From: CAYMKL01 sp964390805
GTDB taxonomy: Bacteria; Chloroflexota; Anaerolineae; VGOG01
Direction: 5' to 3'
NCBI GenBank assembly: GCA_964390805.1
Contig: CAYMKL010000040.1
Location: forward strand, 1-50,173
DNA length: 50,173 nt
Shown here: positions 34,685 through 43,732 of the stretch, one piece after another
How the letters are laid out: each line of letters begins with the position of its first letter
Position numbering within the stretch: position 1 is the first letter of the stretch
The notes under the pieces: generated by a model
Seen by the model: only the letters and a program-made list of their open reading frames with translations
What the model was told of the DNA's origin: nothing
Database searches by the model: none
Position numbers and translations under genes: made by a program

Positions 34685-35461
34685 ATGACTAAGATTATCG
34701 GTTCTTTGGATCGAGGTCTTCACATCCTAGAAATGCTGGGGTCTGCTGCTGAGCCTCTTGGGGTAACGGAAATCGCCGGGGTGTTGAAGGTGGACAAGAG
34801 CACCGCCTATCGTTTGCTGTACACCCTACAGGCTCGTGGATACGTGAGTCAGGTTGAGACAAGAAGGTATCGACTGGGATCCAAGTGCATTGAACTCGGT
34901 TCTTTGGCCTTGAAGACCATTGACATGCGTATGCAAGCCAGGCCGTTTCTTAAGGGACTGGCGGACCAAACAGGACAAACCATACACCTTGCAGTCTTAT
35001 CCAATATTGAAGCTATATACGTGGACATGGTTCAAGGCAGCTCTGTCATCACTATTTCAACCGACGTCGGCATGGAAGCGCCGGGGCATTGTACGGCCAG
35101 TGGAAAAGCACTTTTTGCCCATTTGTCCCCTGAGCAATTGCGTCAGATTTACAGTGGCCGGGAATTACCCCAATTTACCCCAAGTACCATCACCGACCTG
35201 GCCTCGTTGGAAGCCCATCTGCAGGTAGTGCGGGAACAAGGCTACGCGGTGGACGACGAAGAACGCTATCAGGGGGTAAGATGCATGGCCGCCCCCGTCT
35301 TTGATCATCGCGGGCACGCAGTCGCGTCTATTAGTGTTTCAGGCCCTTCTTCGCAGATGTATCTGAAGCGGATCAAGGAATTGAAAGGGCTCGTGATTAA
35401 GGTAGCAACCCAATTATCTGCCAAACTGGGGTACACCGGAGAGCGAATCGAGCAGACATAG
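34685..35461 (+). CDS. IclR-family transcriptional regulator
   Basis: 258 residues. Winged helix-turn-helix at residues 4-65 (LDRGLHILEMLGSAAEPLGV, KVDKSTAYRLLYTLQARGYV), then the IclR effector domain (about 75-250) with HLAVLSNIEAIYVDMVQGSS, GHCTASGKALFAHL and GYAVDDEERYQGVRCMAAPV. It is the first intact gene before a long + strand catabolic cluster and probably controls it and itself. IclR proteins often respond to small acids or aromatic metabolites. Confidence 0.93.
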   Translation: MTKIIGSLDRGLHILEMLGSAAEPLGVTEIAGVLKVDKSTAYRLLYTLQARGYVSQVETRRYRLGSKCIELGSLALKTIDMRMQARPFLKGLADQTGQTIHLAVLSNIEAIYVDMVQGSSVITISTDVGMEAPGHCTASGKALFAHLSPEQLRQIYSGRELPQFTPSTITDLASLEAHLQVVREQGYAVDDEERYQGVRCMAAPVFDHRGHAVASISVSGPSSQMYLKRIKELKGLVIKVATQLSAKLGYTGERIEQT

Positions 35462-35482
35462 TGCCGCCTGCAGAGGAGCACG

Positions 35483-35620
35483 ATGATGCTGAAGTTGGGT
35501 GTAGCCACGTACACGTTTCTGTGGACGCATCCCCCTGAGGCTGCCCTAAGACAGATTGTGGACTGGGGTTTCAGGCGAGTCGAACTGATGTCAGCGCCTC
35601 CTTCGATGGCACTTCAGTGA
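35483..35620 (+). pseudogene. N-terminal fragment of a sugar-phosphate isomerase/epimerase (TIM-barrel)
   Basis: 45 residues after an AGAGGAG site: MLKLGVATYTFLWTHPPEAA, then QIVDWGFRRVELMSAPPS and a stop. This is the usual first beta-alpha-beta unit of AP-endonuclease-2-type (xylose isomerase-like) proteins, which run to about 270 residues. The rest is absent, so the gene is a remnant left by a deletion. Confidence 0.65.
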
Positions 35621-35703
35621 TCGAGACCACGTATCTTGTGAGTCCAGATGGTGGCGTGCTGACGAGCAAGGCACAATTGGAGGCTCTTGGCTGGCATGCC
35701 TGA
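35599..35703 (+). pseudogene. C-terminal fragment of an unidentified enzyme
   Basis: In another frame the DNA reads SFDGTSVIETTYLVSPDGGV, then LTSKAQLEALGWHA and a stop at 35701-35703. It looks like the C-terminus of a larger protein (for example M24-type peptidases end in a similar VLVTPDG pattern), joined to the isomerase fragment. I cannot name it with certainty. Confidence 0.4.
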
Positions 35704-35719
35704 ACTAGAATGTGGAGCA

Positions 35720-35998
35720 GTGACACGAGTCAAAGTGGTGTTTTACGCAGAGTTCAGGCGCGCGGCCGGAGTGGAAGAAACAGAGCTTGAGATAATGGGG
35801 CAAGCGACCGTGCGGGATATCCTGACCATGATCGCGGAACGGGTGCCAGCATTGAAGACGGTGATTGACCACGTGATCGCTCAAGAAGGATTGGGCAGTC
35901 ACATGGTGGTCTTGATTGACAGACAAGTCGCCATGCTAGACACCCCTGTTCAGCCTGGTGACGAGTTGCGGCTGTTACCCCCTATCAGCGGCGGGTGA
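35720..35998 (+). CDS. MoaD/ThiS-type sulfur carrier for pterin cofactor synthesis
   Basis: 92 residues from GTG 35720, with GGAG four bases upstream; ATG 35696 and TTG 35687 are in-frame alternatives. Ubiquitin-like fold with the essential C-terminal Gly-Gly (LRLLPPISGG). MoaD is thiocarboxylated and gives sulfur to molybdopterin. Its position 121 bp before an aldehyde ferredoxin oxidoreductase gene suggests a dedicated supplier for the tungstopterin (or molybdopterin) of that enzyme. Many AOR genes have such a neighbour. Other moa genes are not in the window. Confidence 0.85.
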   Translation: MTRVKVVFYAEFRRAAGVEETELEIMGQATVRDILTMIAERVPALKTVIDHVIAQEGLGSHMVVLIDRQVAMLDTPVQPGDELRLLPPISGG

Positions 35999-36064
35999 GG
36001 CGGGGAACATGATTAGATAGGTTGGGCACAAGCACTTGAGTATCTCTCAGCCTATTTCATTCAC

Positions 36065-36078
36065 ATTGGTAGACCAAT
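36065..36078. promoter_or_regulatory. Perfect 14-bp palindrome ATTGGT-AG-ACCAAT upstream of AOR
   Basis: ATTGGT (36065-36070), AG, ACCAAT (36073-36078), 41 bp before the AOR start codon. It resembles operators of GntR/FadR- and IclR-type regulators. The candidate binder in the window is the IclR protein. Confidence 0.45.
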
Positions 36079-36119
36079 TCTGCATAAACGGTGCACACAA
36101 CCACTAGAGGAGTTGAGCT

Positions 36120-37988
36120 ATGCCACATGGATACATGGGGCGGATCCTTAGAATCGATTTGACAAGCGGAAAGATTACAGAACAACCCCTGGACGACGAA
36201 CTGGCTCGGGCTTACATAGGTGGCAGCGGTCTGGCAGCCAGAATACTCTACGATGAGACATCCGCCTCCACCGACCCACTTGGGTCGGAGAATTTCCTCA
36301 TCTTCATGACCGGTCCCTTAACCGGAACGAAAGTACCCACTTCCGGCAGGCATGCTGTAGTAGCCAAATCGCCCCTGACAGGCATCTGGGGCGAGTCAGA
36401 CGCGGGTGGTAGTTGGGGTGTGGCGCTCAAGAGCGCCGGCTATGACGGTTTGATTATCACAGGCCAGGCGTCCAGGCCCGTCTATCTCTGGGTCCATGAC
36501 CAGAACGTGGAAATCCGCGATGCGACGCATGTCTGGGGCCAGGACACCTATGAGGTGGACGAATACCTCAAAAGTGTGACCGATCCGAAGGCCGCCGTGG
36601 CCTGCATTGGACAGGCGGGGGAGCGCCAGGCTCTCATCGCAAACGTCATGCACGATGGCAAGCACGCTCGTGCGGCGGGCCGGACTGGGTTAGGTGCTGT
36701 GATGGGGGCCAAACGCCTCAAGGCCATCGTGGTATGCGGCAGTCAAGTCCCCGTAATTGCGGAGCCCAAAGCTCTCCAGGCCTCAATTAGACGCCTGACC
36801 CCGTTGATTCGGGAACAGACAACCAGGTACTGGAAGTATGGCACGGCGGGTGGTGTGGTGACTAATGCCGTGCTAGCCGACATACCGGTCAAGAACTGGC
36901 GCGTTGGGGAGTGGGTGGACAGTGCGGAGAAGATATCCGGCCAGACGATGGCCGATACTATCCTGACGGGTCGCTATTATTGTAAGCACTGTATCATCGG
37001 CTGTGGTCGGGTTGTCAAGATAGCGGAAGGTCCCTACGTCGGCGTCGATGGGGCAGGCCCAGAATACGAGGCAGTAGCTGGCTTAGGTTCCATGTGTATG
37101 GTAGATGATCTGGAGGCTATTGCGCTGGCCAACGAACTGTGCAACCGGTACGGGGTGGATGTCATCTCAACCGGTACCTGCATAGCCTTTGCCATGGAGG
37201 CCTATGAACGCAAGCTCATCACCCAGTCAGACACAAATGGAATCGCGCTCACGTGGGGCGACCCTGAGGCGGTCATCCAGATGGTGCACGCCATTGGACG
37301 TGGCGAGGGCATTGGGCGACTGTTGGGGCAGGGGGTCAGGGCGGCCGCAAAGTCTATTGGTGGTCTGGCTTCCGAGTTTGCCATGGAAGTCAAGGGACTA
37401 GAACTCCCGTATCATGATCCCCGTGCACTGAGCAGCCTGGCCGCGGCGTATGCCACATACCCGCGGGGCGGTTGCCATCGTGGCATGAGTCATGGACTGG
37501 AACGATATGCCATTCCAGAACTTGGTTACGACGAGCCCATGGACCGCCATGCTACTGAGGGTAAAGGTGCTATGACAGCCATCACTCAGGATTATTATGG
37601 GCTGTACAATTCTCTCAAGCTGTGCCATTTCATCGCTGGTGTTGTCGCGCCGTCCGATATCGTCACCTGGCTCAATCTGGTCACTGGCTGGGATATGACG
37701 CAGGAGGAATTCCTTCGCGCAGGTGAGCGGGCCTCTAATCTAAAACGCATGTATAACCTGCGTCTTGGGCTGAGTCGTAAGGATGATGTCTTGCCTCCTC
37801 GTATTACTACTGAAAAGTTCGACGAGGGGGGCTCCAAGGACTATCTGCCGCGCCTGGGTGATATGCTCGACGAGTACTATAAGCACCGAGGTTGGAGCAA
37901 AGATGGGGTGCCTTTGCCTGCGACGTTGATTGCGCTGGGATTGCAACAGGAAGTCGAGGATCTGCCTCTGGGGTATCGTCAAGTTTGA
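36120..37988 (+). CDS. Aldehyde:ferredoxin oxidoreductase (tungstopterin enzyme)
   Basis: 622 residues, the usual AOR length. N-terminal pterin-binding domain (MGRILRIDLTSGKITEQPLD, then AYIGGSGLAARILYDE and GPLTGTKVPTSGRHAVVAKS). Candidate 4Fe-4S ligands are Cys288, Cys291 and Cys295 in YYCKHCIIGCGR and Cys502 in SLKLCHF. The enzyme oxidises aldehydes to carboxylic acids and reduces ferredoxin. AOR-family subgroups vary in substrate; this one sits directly before a ThDP-dependent enzyme that could make the aldehyde. The gene has GGAG upstream and no signal peptide, so the protein is cytoplasmic. Confidence 0.93.
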   Translation: MPHGYMGRILRIDLTSGKITEQPLDDELARAYIGGSGLAARILYDETSASTDPLGSENFLIFMTGPLTGTKVPTSGRHAVVAKSPLTGIWGESDAGGSWGVALKSAGYDGLIITGQASRPVYLWVHDQNVEIRDATHVWGQDTYEVDEYLKSVTDPKAAVACIGQAGERQALIANVMHDGKHARAAGRTGLGAVMGAKRLKAIVVCGSQVPVIAEPKALQASIRRLTPLIREQTTRYWKYGTAGGVVTNAVLADIPVKNWRVGEWVDSAEKISGQTMADTILTGRYYCKHCIIGCGRVVKIAEGPYVGVDGAGPEYEAVAGLGSMCMVDDLEAIALANELCNRYGVDVISTGTCIAFAMEAYERKLITQSDTNGIALTWGDPEAVIQMVHAIGRGEGIGRLLGQGVRAAAKSIGGLASEFAMEVKGLELPYHDPRALSSLAAAYATYPRGGCHRGMSHGLERYAIPELGYDEPMDRHATEGKGAMTAITQDYYGLYNSLKLCHFIAGVVAPSDIVTWLNLVTGWDMTQEEFLRAGERASNLKRMYNLRLGLSRKDDVLPPRITTEKFDEGGSKDYLPRLGDMLDEYYKHRGWSKDGVPLPATLIALGLQQEVEDLPLGYRQV

Positions 37989-38101
37989 ATCATGAACCTT
38001 CGGGGAAGGGAGGAAGAACACAACTCAGTAAACCTGTCAACTATCTACAGGCCCGGTTTCCTAACTCAAATCACCAATTACCTAGGAAAGGAGAAGTGAT
38101 C

Positions 38102-39841
38102 ATGCTTAGAGGCGCTGATGTGATCATCAAGTGTCTGGAACAAGAAGGGATCGAATACGTCTTTGGTGAGATCGGCCACACTGTGGCTCCTTTGTGCGAT
38201 GCGCTCTACGATTCGAACATCAAGTACATTTCGACACGGCACGAGCAAATCGCGGCGCATGCCGCGGATGCCTATGCCAGAGTGAGCCACAAGCCCGGCA
38301 TCCTGCTGTTGCACGTGGGACCAGGTCTTACCAACGGTGCGACAGGGGTAGCCAATGCGGCGGTTGACAGCATACCGATGATCGTGCTTGCCGGGGACGT
38401 TCCGAGTTACCATTTTGGTAAGGAGCCGTTTCAGGAGCTGCGTCTCCACTCCGATGCCAGCCAGTTCGAGATTTACAGGCCATTCGTCAAGCGGGCCTGG
38501 CGTGTGCATCGCGCAGACGCGATACCGGATATCATGGCTCATGCGTTCAATGTGGCGCTCTCGGGTCGACCTGGTCCGGTCCTCATAGATTTGCCCATGG
38601 ACTTGAGCCTGGAACGAATTGACGTTGGGATTCCCGAGTTGGCCAAACGGCGACCGACGGGGCAACACATCGTGGGTGACCTTGGTGCCATTGCCCGGGC
38701 TGGACAGCTACTGGTCGAAGCTGAGAGGCCAGTTATCTATGCCGATGGGCTGGCCATGACACAGGAGGCCGGTTCTGAGATCGTGGCTCTGGCAGAGTAT
38801 CTGGGCATTCCTGTGGCGACGACCGGAGTTGGGAAGGGATTGATTCCCGAAGACCATCCCCTCTCTGTTGGAGTTACAGGGATGCGGGGGAATGGTGTAG
38901 CGCATGAACTGACCCGAACGGCAGACGTATTGCTCGCGGTAGGCACTACCTTTCCAGAAGTCGAGTCAAGCTCTTGGGATCAGCAGCGTGTGTTTGTCAT
39001 ACCACCTACCAAGCTCGTTCATGTGGACAGCGAGCCACAGGAGATTGGCAAAGTATACCCCGTCGAAGTGGGAGTCGTTGGCCACAGTAAAGCGACGCTG
39101 GCCGAGTTGCTCCGCCAAGTCAAGGAGCTCACCCCCAGGCGAGATTGGCAGGCATCGCCACGCATCAAGGAGATCGAGCGCAAGATGGCTGAGTGGAACG
39201 CACAGTTTGACGAAGCGTATGCGTCGGATGCTGTGCCGATAGTGCCAGACCGGGTTGTCAAAGAGGTCCGTGATGTCCTGCCCCGGGACGGTATTGTGGT
39301 CACCGATGTCGGCTTCAACAAGTATCTCGCCCACCAGCAGATGCCTTTCTATGAGCCGCAGACACTGGTCTCCCCCGGCCTCTTTGCACCCATGGGCTTC
39401 GGTGCGCCGGCAGCCCTGGGGGCCAAACTGGCTCGTCCGGACAAGCCAGTGGTAGCATTGGTTGGTGATGGTGGGTTCACCTCCACCATGCAGAGCCTGA
39501 TCACAGCGGTGGAGTACGACATCCCGGCGGTCTGGGTGGTGATGAATAACTATGCCTACGGAGTGGTCGTACCCATCCAAAAGGCGCGCTACGCGGAGCG
39601 GATGATCGGCACAGAGTTCAAGGGCACGCAGGGGGAGCCGTATAATCCTGACTTTGCCGCAGTTGCCCAAGCCCATGGCATGGGTGGAGCACGGATCGAA
39701 AGGCCGGAGGACTTTAAGCCGGCGCTGGAAGAGGCCCTCGGGTCTGGCAAGCCGTATGTACTGGATGTGGTGACCAGCGTTCAGGCTGCCGCCCCCATGA
39801 CAGGCATCTGGGATATGTTCTTCCTGCATGAGGTTCGTTAG
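38102..39841 (+). CDS. ThDP-dependent 2-oxoacid decarboxylase/acetolactate synthase-like enzyme
   Basis: 579 residues from ATG 38102, supported by AAAGGAG; longer in-frame starts are rejected. PYR domain with the activating Glu48 (in STRHEQIAAHAADAYAR), a central domain, and the PP domain with the ThDP/Mg motif GDGG (Asp456) followed by MNNYAYGVV. It is in the ALS/BFD/PDC superfamily. A GLTNGATGVANA stretch is typical of acetolactate synthase-like forms, but the exact reaction cannot be read from sequence. The position between AOR and peptidases, and the aminotransferase later, favour decarboxylation of an amino-acid-derived 2-oxoacid. An ilvN-type regulatory subunit is absent. Confidence 0.88.
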   Translation: MLRGADVIIKCLEQEGIEYVFGEIGHTVAPLCDALYDSNIKYISTRHEQIAAHAADAYARVSHKPGILLLHVGPGLTNGATGVANAAVDSIPMIVLAGDVPSYHFGKEPFQELRLHSDASQFEIYRPFVKRAWRVHRADAIPDIMAHAFNVALSGRPGPVLIDLPMDLSLERIDVGIPELAKRRPTGQHIVGDLGAIARAGQLLVEAERPVIYADGLAMTQEAGSEIVALAEYLGIPVATTGVGKGLIPEDHPLSVGVTGMRGNGVAHELTRTADVLLAVGTTFPEVESSSWDQQRVFVIPPTKLVHVDSEPQEIGKVYPVEVGVVGHSKATLAELLRQVKELTPRRDWQASPRIKEIERKMAEWNAQFDEAYASDAVPIVPDRVVKEVRDVLPRDGIVVTDVGFNKYLAHQQMPFYEPQTLVSPGLFAPMGFGAPAALGAKLARPDKPVVALVGDGGFTSTMQSLITAVEYDIPAVWVVMNNYAYGVVVPIQKARYAERMIGTEFKGTQGEPYNPDFAAVAQAHGMGGARIERPEDFKPALEEALGSGKPYVLDVVTSVQAAAPMTGIWDMFFLHEVR

Positions 39842-39953
39842 CCACTTGTGATCAGCTAAAGGACAGGTGCTAGACATCTCATGGGCAAAGGCCCTTCAGG
39901 GCAGATTTCAAAGCGCTATTGCCCATGAAGGATTGAGACGAGTGAGGATACCA

Positions 39954-41210
39954 ATGTCTCTCAGCAATGTTGAGAAGGATCTTGTTTTCAGAATCTCCGC
40001 GCCCCGCATGTTCGGACACGTGGAGAAGCTCTGTGGGTTTGGGCCGCGGCACATCGGCTCGGAGGCGGCCGAGAAAACAATCGCCTATTTGGAAGCGGAA
40101 CTGGCGAGGTATGGCGCCAAGGTAGAGAGATGTCCTTTCGAAATCAGCCATTTCCAAGAGATGGGGTCGGAGCTTAAGCTCTTGTTCCCCCGAGAGGCAG
40201 AGTTTAAGTGTCAGGCCAACTACCGATCCGCATCCACCCCCGACGGGGGGATCGTGACCGACAGGGTGGTGGATGTGGGTTACGGGACAGAAGAGGAGTT
40301 TCAGAGCAAGGACCTAAAAGGCGCTATGGCCCTGGGCACAGACGGCAGGGTTCGCCTCTCCAATCTACTGGACAGCGCACAGAAGAGAGGTGCCGTCGGT
40401 TGCATCGTGATGCGACGTCGTCCTGATGGTCTGATTTCAACCCATGGTTTGCATCGCCACGGGTCGCCGATACCTGCAGCAAGCATTCGCTATCGGGATG
40501 GTCAAGCGCTGCGAGATATCGCCTCCGAGGGCCCGACAAGAGTCTTCATGAAGGTTCAGACCCACCTCGAGAGGGGGCAGGCTGATAACCTCTTGGGCAT
40601 CTTGGAGGGGCAGGAGAAACCAGAGGAAGTGTGGGCGATTGCAGCACATTATGAGAGCTTGCCTCATACCCCCGGGGCCAACGACAATGCTTCGGGGGTT
40701 GCAGTGGCACTGGAAATGTTGCAAGCTTTCTCCTCCCTTCGACTCTCCCGAACCTTGTGGTTCATGTTCTCCACAGGGCACGAAGGTGGCATGATGGGAA
40801 TGTTCGATTTTGTAGAGCAGAAGAAGGACAAGCTGGGAGGAATTCGGGGGCTTATCAACCTGGATGAGGTTGGACAGGGCCCTATCTTGCGAGCGCTGAA
40901 GTATGGAGAGCTGGTGCCAGGGGTACCGGTTGCGACATCGGAACGTTTGAACAGCGTTCTTCTGGGAGCAGCGGAGGATCTAGGATACCAGTTGGACAAT
41001 AGCTATACATCCCGGGTTGGCGGCTTGGCGGATGCCCATCCCTTCGCGGAGGCAGGGGTGCCGGTCGCCTGGCTCAGCAAAGGGGTAAGTGCAGCCCTGT
41101 ACGGGCATACGGCTGAAGATACCCCAGACACAATCGAGATCAATGCCCTGAAGATCCCCGCGGATATCCTGGCAGTAAGTTTGCTGAGACTCGATGGAGA
41201 GGACATCTGA
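39954..41210 (+). CDS. M28-family zinc peptidase, copy 1
   Basis: 418 residues from ATG 39954. The N-terminal helix and lid part is followed by a peptidase core: His232 in IAAHYESLPHTPG (the usual D is Glu), Asp244 in GANDNASGVAV, GHEGG in place of GEExG, Asp in NLDEVGQGP and His in YGHTAEDTPDTIE. It therefore has most of the metal ligands of M28 aminopeptidases, but with altered neighbours, so activity is not certain. No signal peptide. The C-terminal EINALKIPADILAVSLLRLD segment is identical to that of copy 2 at 42473-43732. Confidence 0.85.
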   Translation: MSLSNVEKDLVFRISAPRMFGHVEKLCGFGPRHIGSEAAEKTIAYLEAELARYGAKVERCPFEISHFQEMGSELKLLFPREAEFKCQANYRSASTPDGGIVTDRVVDVGYGTEEEFQSKDLKGAMALGTDGRVRLSNLLDSAQKRGAVGCIVMRRRPDGLISTHGLHRHGSPIPAASIRYRDGQALRDIASEGPTRVFMKVQTHLERGQADNLLGILEGQEKPEEVWAIAAHYESLPHTPGANDNASGVAVALEMLQAFSSLRLSRTLWFMFSTGHEGGMMGMFDFVEQKKDKLGGIRGLINLDEVGQGPILRALKYGELVPGVPVATSERLNSVLLGAAEDLGYQLDNSYTSRVGGLADAHPFAEAGVPVAWLSKGVSAALYGHTAEDTPDTIEINALKIPADILAVSLLRLDGEDI

Positions 41211-41386
41211 GACCTCCAGAATGACCATTTCCATCGAGCCTTGTGCTTATTCAGGATAGCATAGCACCTGTTGAGTTGACTTAGCGCATCTAGGCAAGGA
41301 GGGGAGACAATGCTCTAGCGATCTTTGTGATGAAGCTGGATTTCCCTGTTAATTACGAAATGTGAAATTTCTGAAAGGAGATCGAA
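41190..41386 (+). repeat. 3' end plus downstream flank shared with the second M28 gene (copy 1)
   Basis: The last codons of the M28 gene and the following DNA (CTGAGACCTCCAGAATG, TCCATCGAGC, GACAATGCTCTAGCGATC, TGTTAATTACGAAA) recur at 43712-43871. It is a duplication that extends beyond the coding region. The non-coding part has no ORF of note. Confidence 0.75.
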
Positions 41387-42403
41387 ATGAAGAGCAGCGT
41401 GGAGTTCTTGTTTCTAAGCCAGGAGGATGTGATCGCCTGTGGCGGCTTGGACATGGCAAAGACCATTCAGGACGTTGAGAAGACTTATTTAATGGCTGAA
41501 CAAGGTGAGTCCCTGGACCCGCTCTTGCCTGCGGTAATCTGGAGGGGGCGGCTTATGGCCGCGCATGCGGGCGGCCTTGGTGAAGACCTTAATGTGGTAG
41601 GTTTCCAGGCCATAATCAGCAACCCTGAGAACCCCATCAAGCGCAAAACACCTGCCAGAACGGGGATCATTGTCATCGGCGATCTAGAGACAGGTTATCC
41701 CCTAGCGGTGATGAATGTCGATTTGATAGGTTCCATGAGGACAGGGGCGGTCGGGGGTGTTGCGGCCAAGTATCTGGCGCGTGCCGACTCTGAGGTGGTG
41801 GGGGTGATAGGGGCTGGAGTGATAAATAGGTGCCAAATCATGGCGCTCAATGAGGTCTTGAAGGGCATCAAGAAGGTGAAGGTCTTCGACATCAAATCCG
41901 AGAAGGCCGAGGTTTTCGCCAAGGAGATGGAGGCCGAGCTAGGTTTGCCATTTGAGGTTGCAGGCCGCGCCCAGGAGGCGATAGTAGGCTCAGATGTGAT
42001 CTCAGCAGCCACCCCGGTCACCCTAGAAAACAGCTACGTAGAGGCCTCTTGGATCAAAGAGGGCTCCTTCTTCTCTCAGCTATCAGCGTATGACGCTAAA
42101 GTTGAGGTCATTCAGAATTCGGACAAGTTCGTCTTGGATACCCTGGCGCAGCTAGATTGTCGAGATAGGGGGATCGGGTTGTTCTGTGCTCAAGGGTTGC
42201 TGAAAGAAGAGGACATGCTGGGCCTAAGGGACATAGTCAATGGCAAGGTGCCTGGGCGGGAGAATGAGAGTGAAAAGATCTTCTTCAAGTCCTGGGGGGT
42301 GACTGCTCAAACCTTGATGAGTTCTTACAGGGTCTACAAGGAGGCCAAGAGCAAGGGGATGGGGCAGGTTTTGGAGTTGTGGCACGAACCCCACTGGGTG
42401 TGA
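41387..42403 (+). CDS. Ornithine cyclodeaminase / mu-crystallin family protein
   Basis: 338 residues, ribosome site GAAAGGAG. NAD-binding fold with VVGVIGAGVINRCQIMALNE and the family segment GSMRTGAVGGVAAKYLARAD. This family includes ornithine cyclodeaminase, alanine dehydrogenase and ketimine reductase; its reaction here is unknown. Between two M28 peptidase genes it would act on a released amino acid, for example by deamination or cyclisation. Confidence 0.85.
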   Translation: MKSSVEFLFLSQEDVIACGGLDMAKTIQDVEKTYLMAEQGESLDPLLPAVIWRGRLMAAHAGGLGEDLNVVGFQAIISNPENPIKRKTPARTGIIVIGDLETGYPLAVMNVDLIGSMRTGAVGGVAAKYLARADSEVVGVIGAGVINRCQIMALNEVLKGIKKVKVFDIKSEKAEVFAKEMEAELGLPFEVAGRAQEAIVGSDVISAATPVTLENSYVEASWIKEGSFFSQLSAYDAKVEVIQNSDKFVLDTLAQLDCRDRGIGLFCAQGLLKEEDMLGLRDIVNGKVPGRENESEKIFFKSWGVTAQTLMSSYRVYKEAKSKGMGQVLELWHEPHWV

Positions 42404-42472
42404 TAGAGGCTTGCCCGGCCGGTCCACGATCTCGTTTTCTTCCACTACCCACTCTCAAAAAGGAGCTGTCAG

Positions 42473-43732
42473 ATGACACTCACTGATCGCGAGAAAGATC
42501 TGGTTCTTAGTCTCTCCGCCCCTCGGATATTCGAGCACATCGAGAAGCTGTGCAGTTTTGGGCCGAGGGAGGATGGGTCGCAGGCGGACACGAATGCTGT
42601 CGCGTACGTGGAGGGAAAGCTCAGGGGCTACGGTGCTCACGTAGTGAGAGTGCCCTCCGACATCGCCATATCCCGGGAACGGGATGTCGAGCTGAGGATT
42701 GTCTCTCCACAGGAAAGACACATCGAGTGCCGGGTTTACGGCCGGTCAGCGTCCACGCCCGAAGGTGGGATATTGACGGACAAGATTGTGGATGTGGGCC
42801 ATGGAACGGATGAGGGATACTTAGAAGATCTGAAGGGTGCCATAGTACTAGTGGTAGCAGGTGAGGTGTCCCCTCGTCTTGTGGCGGAGACAGCGGCCCA
42901 GAAGGGCGCCGTTGGCTGTATCTTCACCCGTCGTCGCGCGGACGATCTCATCGCCACCTATGGCTTAGACCGCTATGGATCTCTGATACCGGTGGTGGGC
43001 ATTGGGTATGGAGATGGGGAGCTTCTGCGATCCCTTCTAGCTGAGGGATCCCTGGCCTTGGCCCTGAGTGTCCAAACTGGACTCGAGCGGTGCAAGGTCG
43101 ACAACATTGTTGGAATCGTCGAAGGTAATGAGCGGCCTGGCGAGATTCTCCTCCTCTGTGCGCATCGTGATAGCGTGCCCGGAAGCTCTGGAGCCAACGA
43201 CAACGCCTCGGGGATGGCGGTGATTCTAGAGATGATGAGAGCCTTCTCATCCCAGGGATTGCGGCGAACCTTGTGGGGGGCCTTCGTCGGCGGCGGTGAG
43301 GGCGGCAGCTTCGGGGCGCGGGATTTGGTGGAGAGCATAACGGAGGAGTTGGGGTACATTGGAGCTGTCATCAATCTGGATGAATTGGGGGCTGGCACAG
43401 TGCTGCATGCCGTAGCAGCAGGAGAATCGCCTCCTGGGAAGGTGTGCAGGACGTCTGGGGCGGTGAACAGGGTGTTGGTGGGAGCCGCCGCTGACCTAGG
43501 GTATCAACTGGATGACACCTTCTCTGGGCAGATGGGTGGTTTGGCGGATGCGCAGCCTTTTGTGGAAGCTGGAGTGCCCACAGCATGGATCAGCAAGGGA
43601 GCTGGCTATGCGATCAAGCGCTACGGCCACACACCTGACGATAGGCCAGAGAAGTTAGAGATCAATGCCCTGAAGATCCCCGCCGATATCCTGGCAGTAA
43701 GCTTGCTTAGACTCGATGGAAAGAACATCTGA
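42473..43732 (+). CDS. M28-family zinc peptidase, copy 2
   Basis: 419 residues, paralogue of 39954-41210 (similar start VEKDLVF/REKDLVL, same order of motifs). The metal-site signature is LLCAHRDSVPGSSGANDNAS, with an HRDS in place of HYES; then GGGEGG, NLDELGAG and YGHTPDDRPEKLE. Its conserved Asp/His pattern is closer to typical M28 than in copy 1. The end EINALKIPADILAVSLLRLD is identical in both copies. Confidence 0.85.
   Translation: MTLTDREKDLVLSLSAPRIFEHIEKLCSFGPREDGSQADTNAVAYVEGKLRGYGAHVVRVPSDIAISRERDVELRIVSPQERHIECRVYGRSASTPEGGILTDKIVDVGHGTDEGYLEDLKGAIVLVVAGEVSPRLVAETAAQKGAVGCIFTRRRADDLIATYGLDRYGSLIPVVGIGYGDGELLRSLLAEGSLALALSVQTGLERCKVDNIVGIVEGNERPGEILLLCAHRDSVPGSSGANDNASGMAVILEMMRAFSSQGLRRTLWGAFVGGGEGGSFGARDLVESITEELGYIGAVINLDELGAGTVLHAVAAGESPPGKVCRTSGAVNRVLVGAAADLGYQLDDTFSGQMGGLADAQPFVEAGVPTAWISKGAGYAIKRYGHTPDDRPEKLEINALKIPADILAVSLLRLDGKNI

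Noticed and set aside
37892..38101. Upstream extension of the ThDP enzyme frame
   Set aside because: It overlaps the end of AOR and has no ThDP-family sequence; AAAGGAG before 38102 decides the start.
39867..39953. Upstream extension of the first M28 gene
   Set aside because: Its residues do not match the second M28 copy, which starts at the equivalent of 39954.
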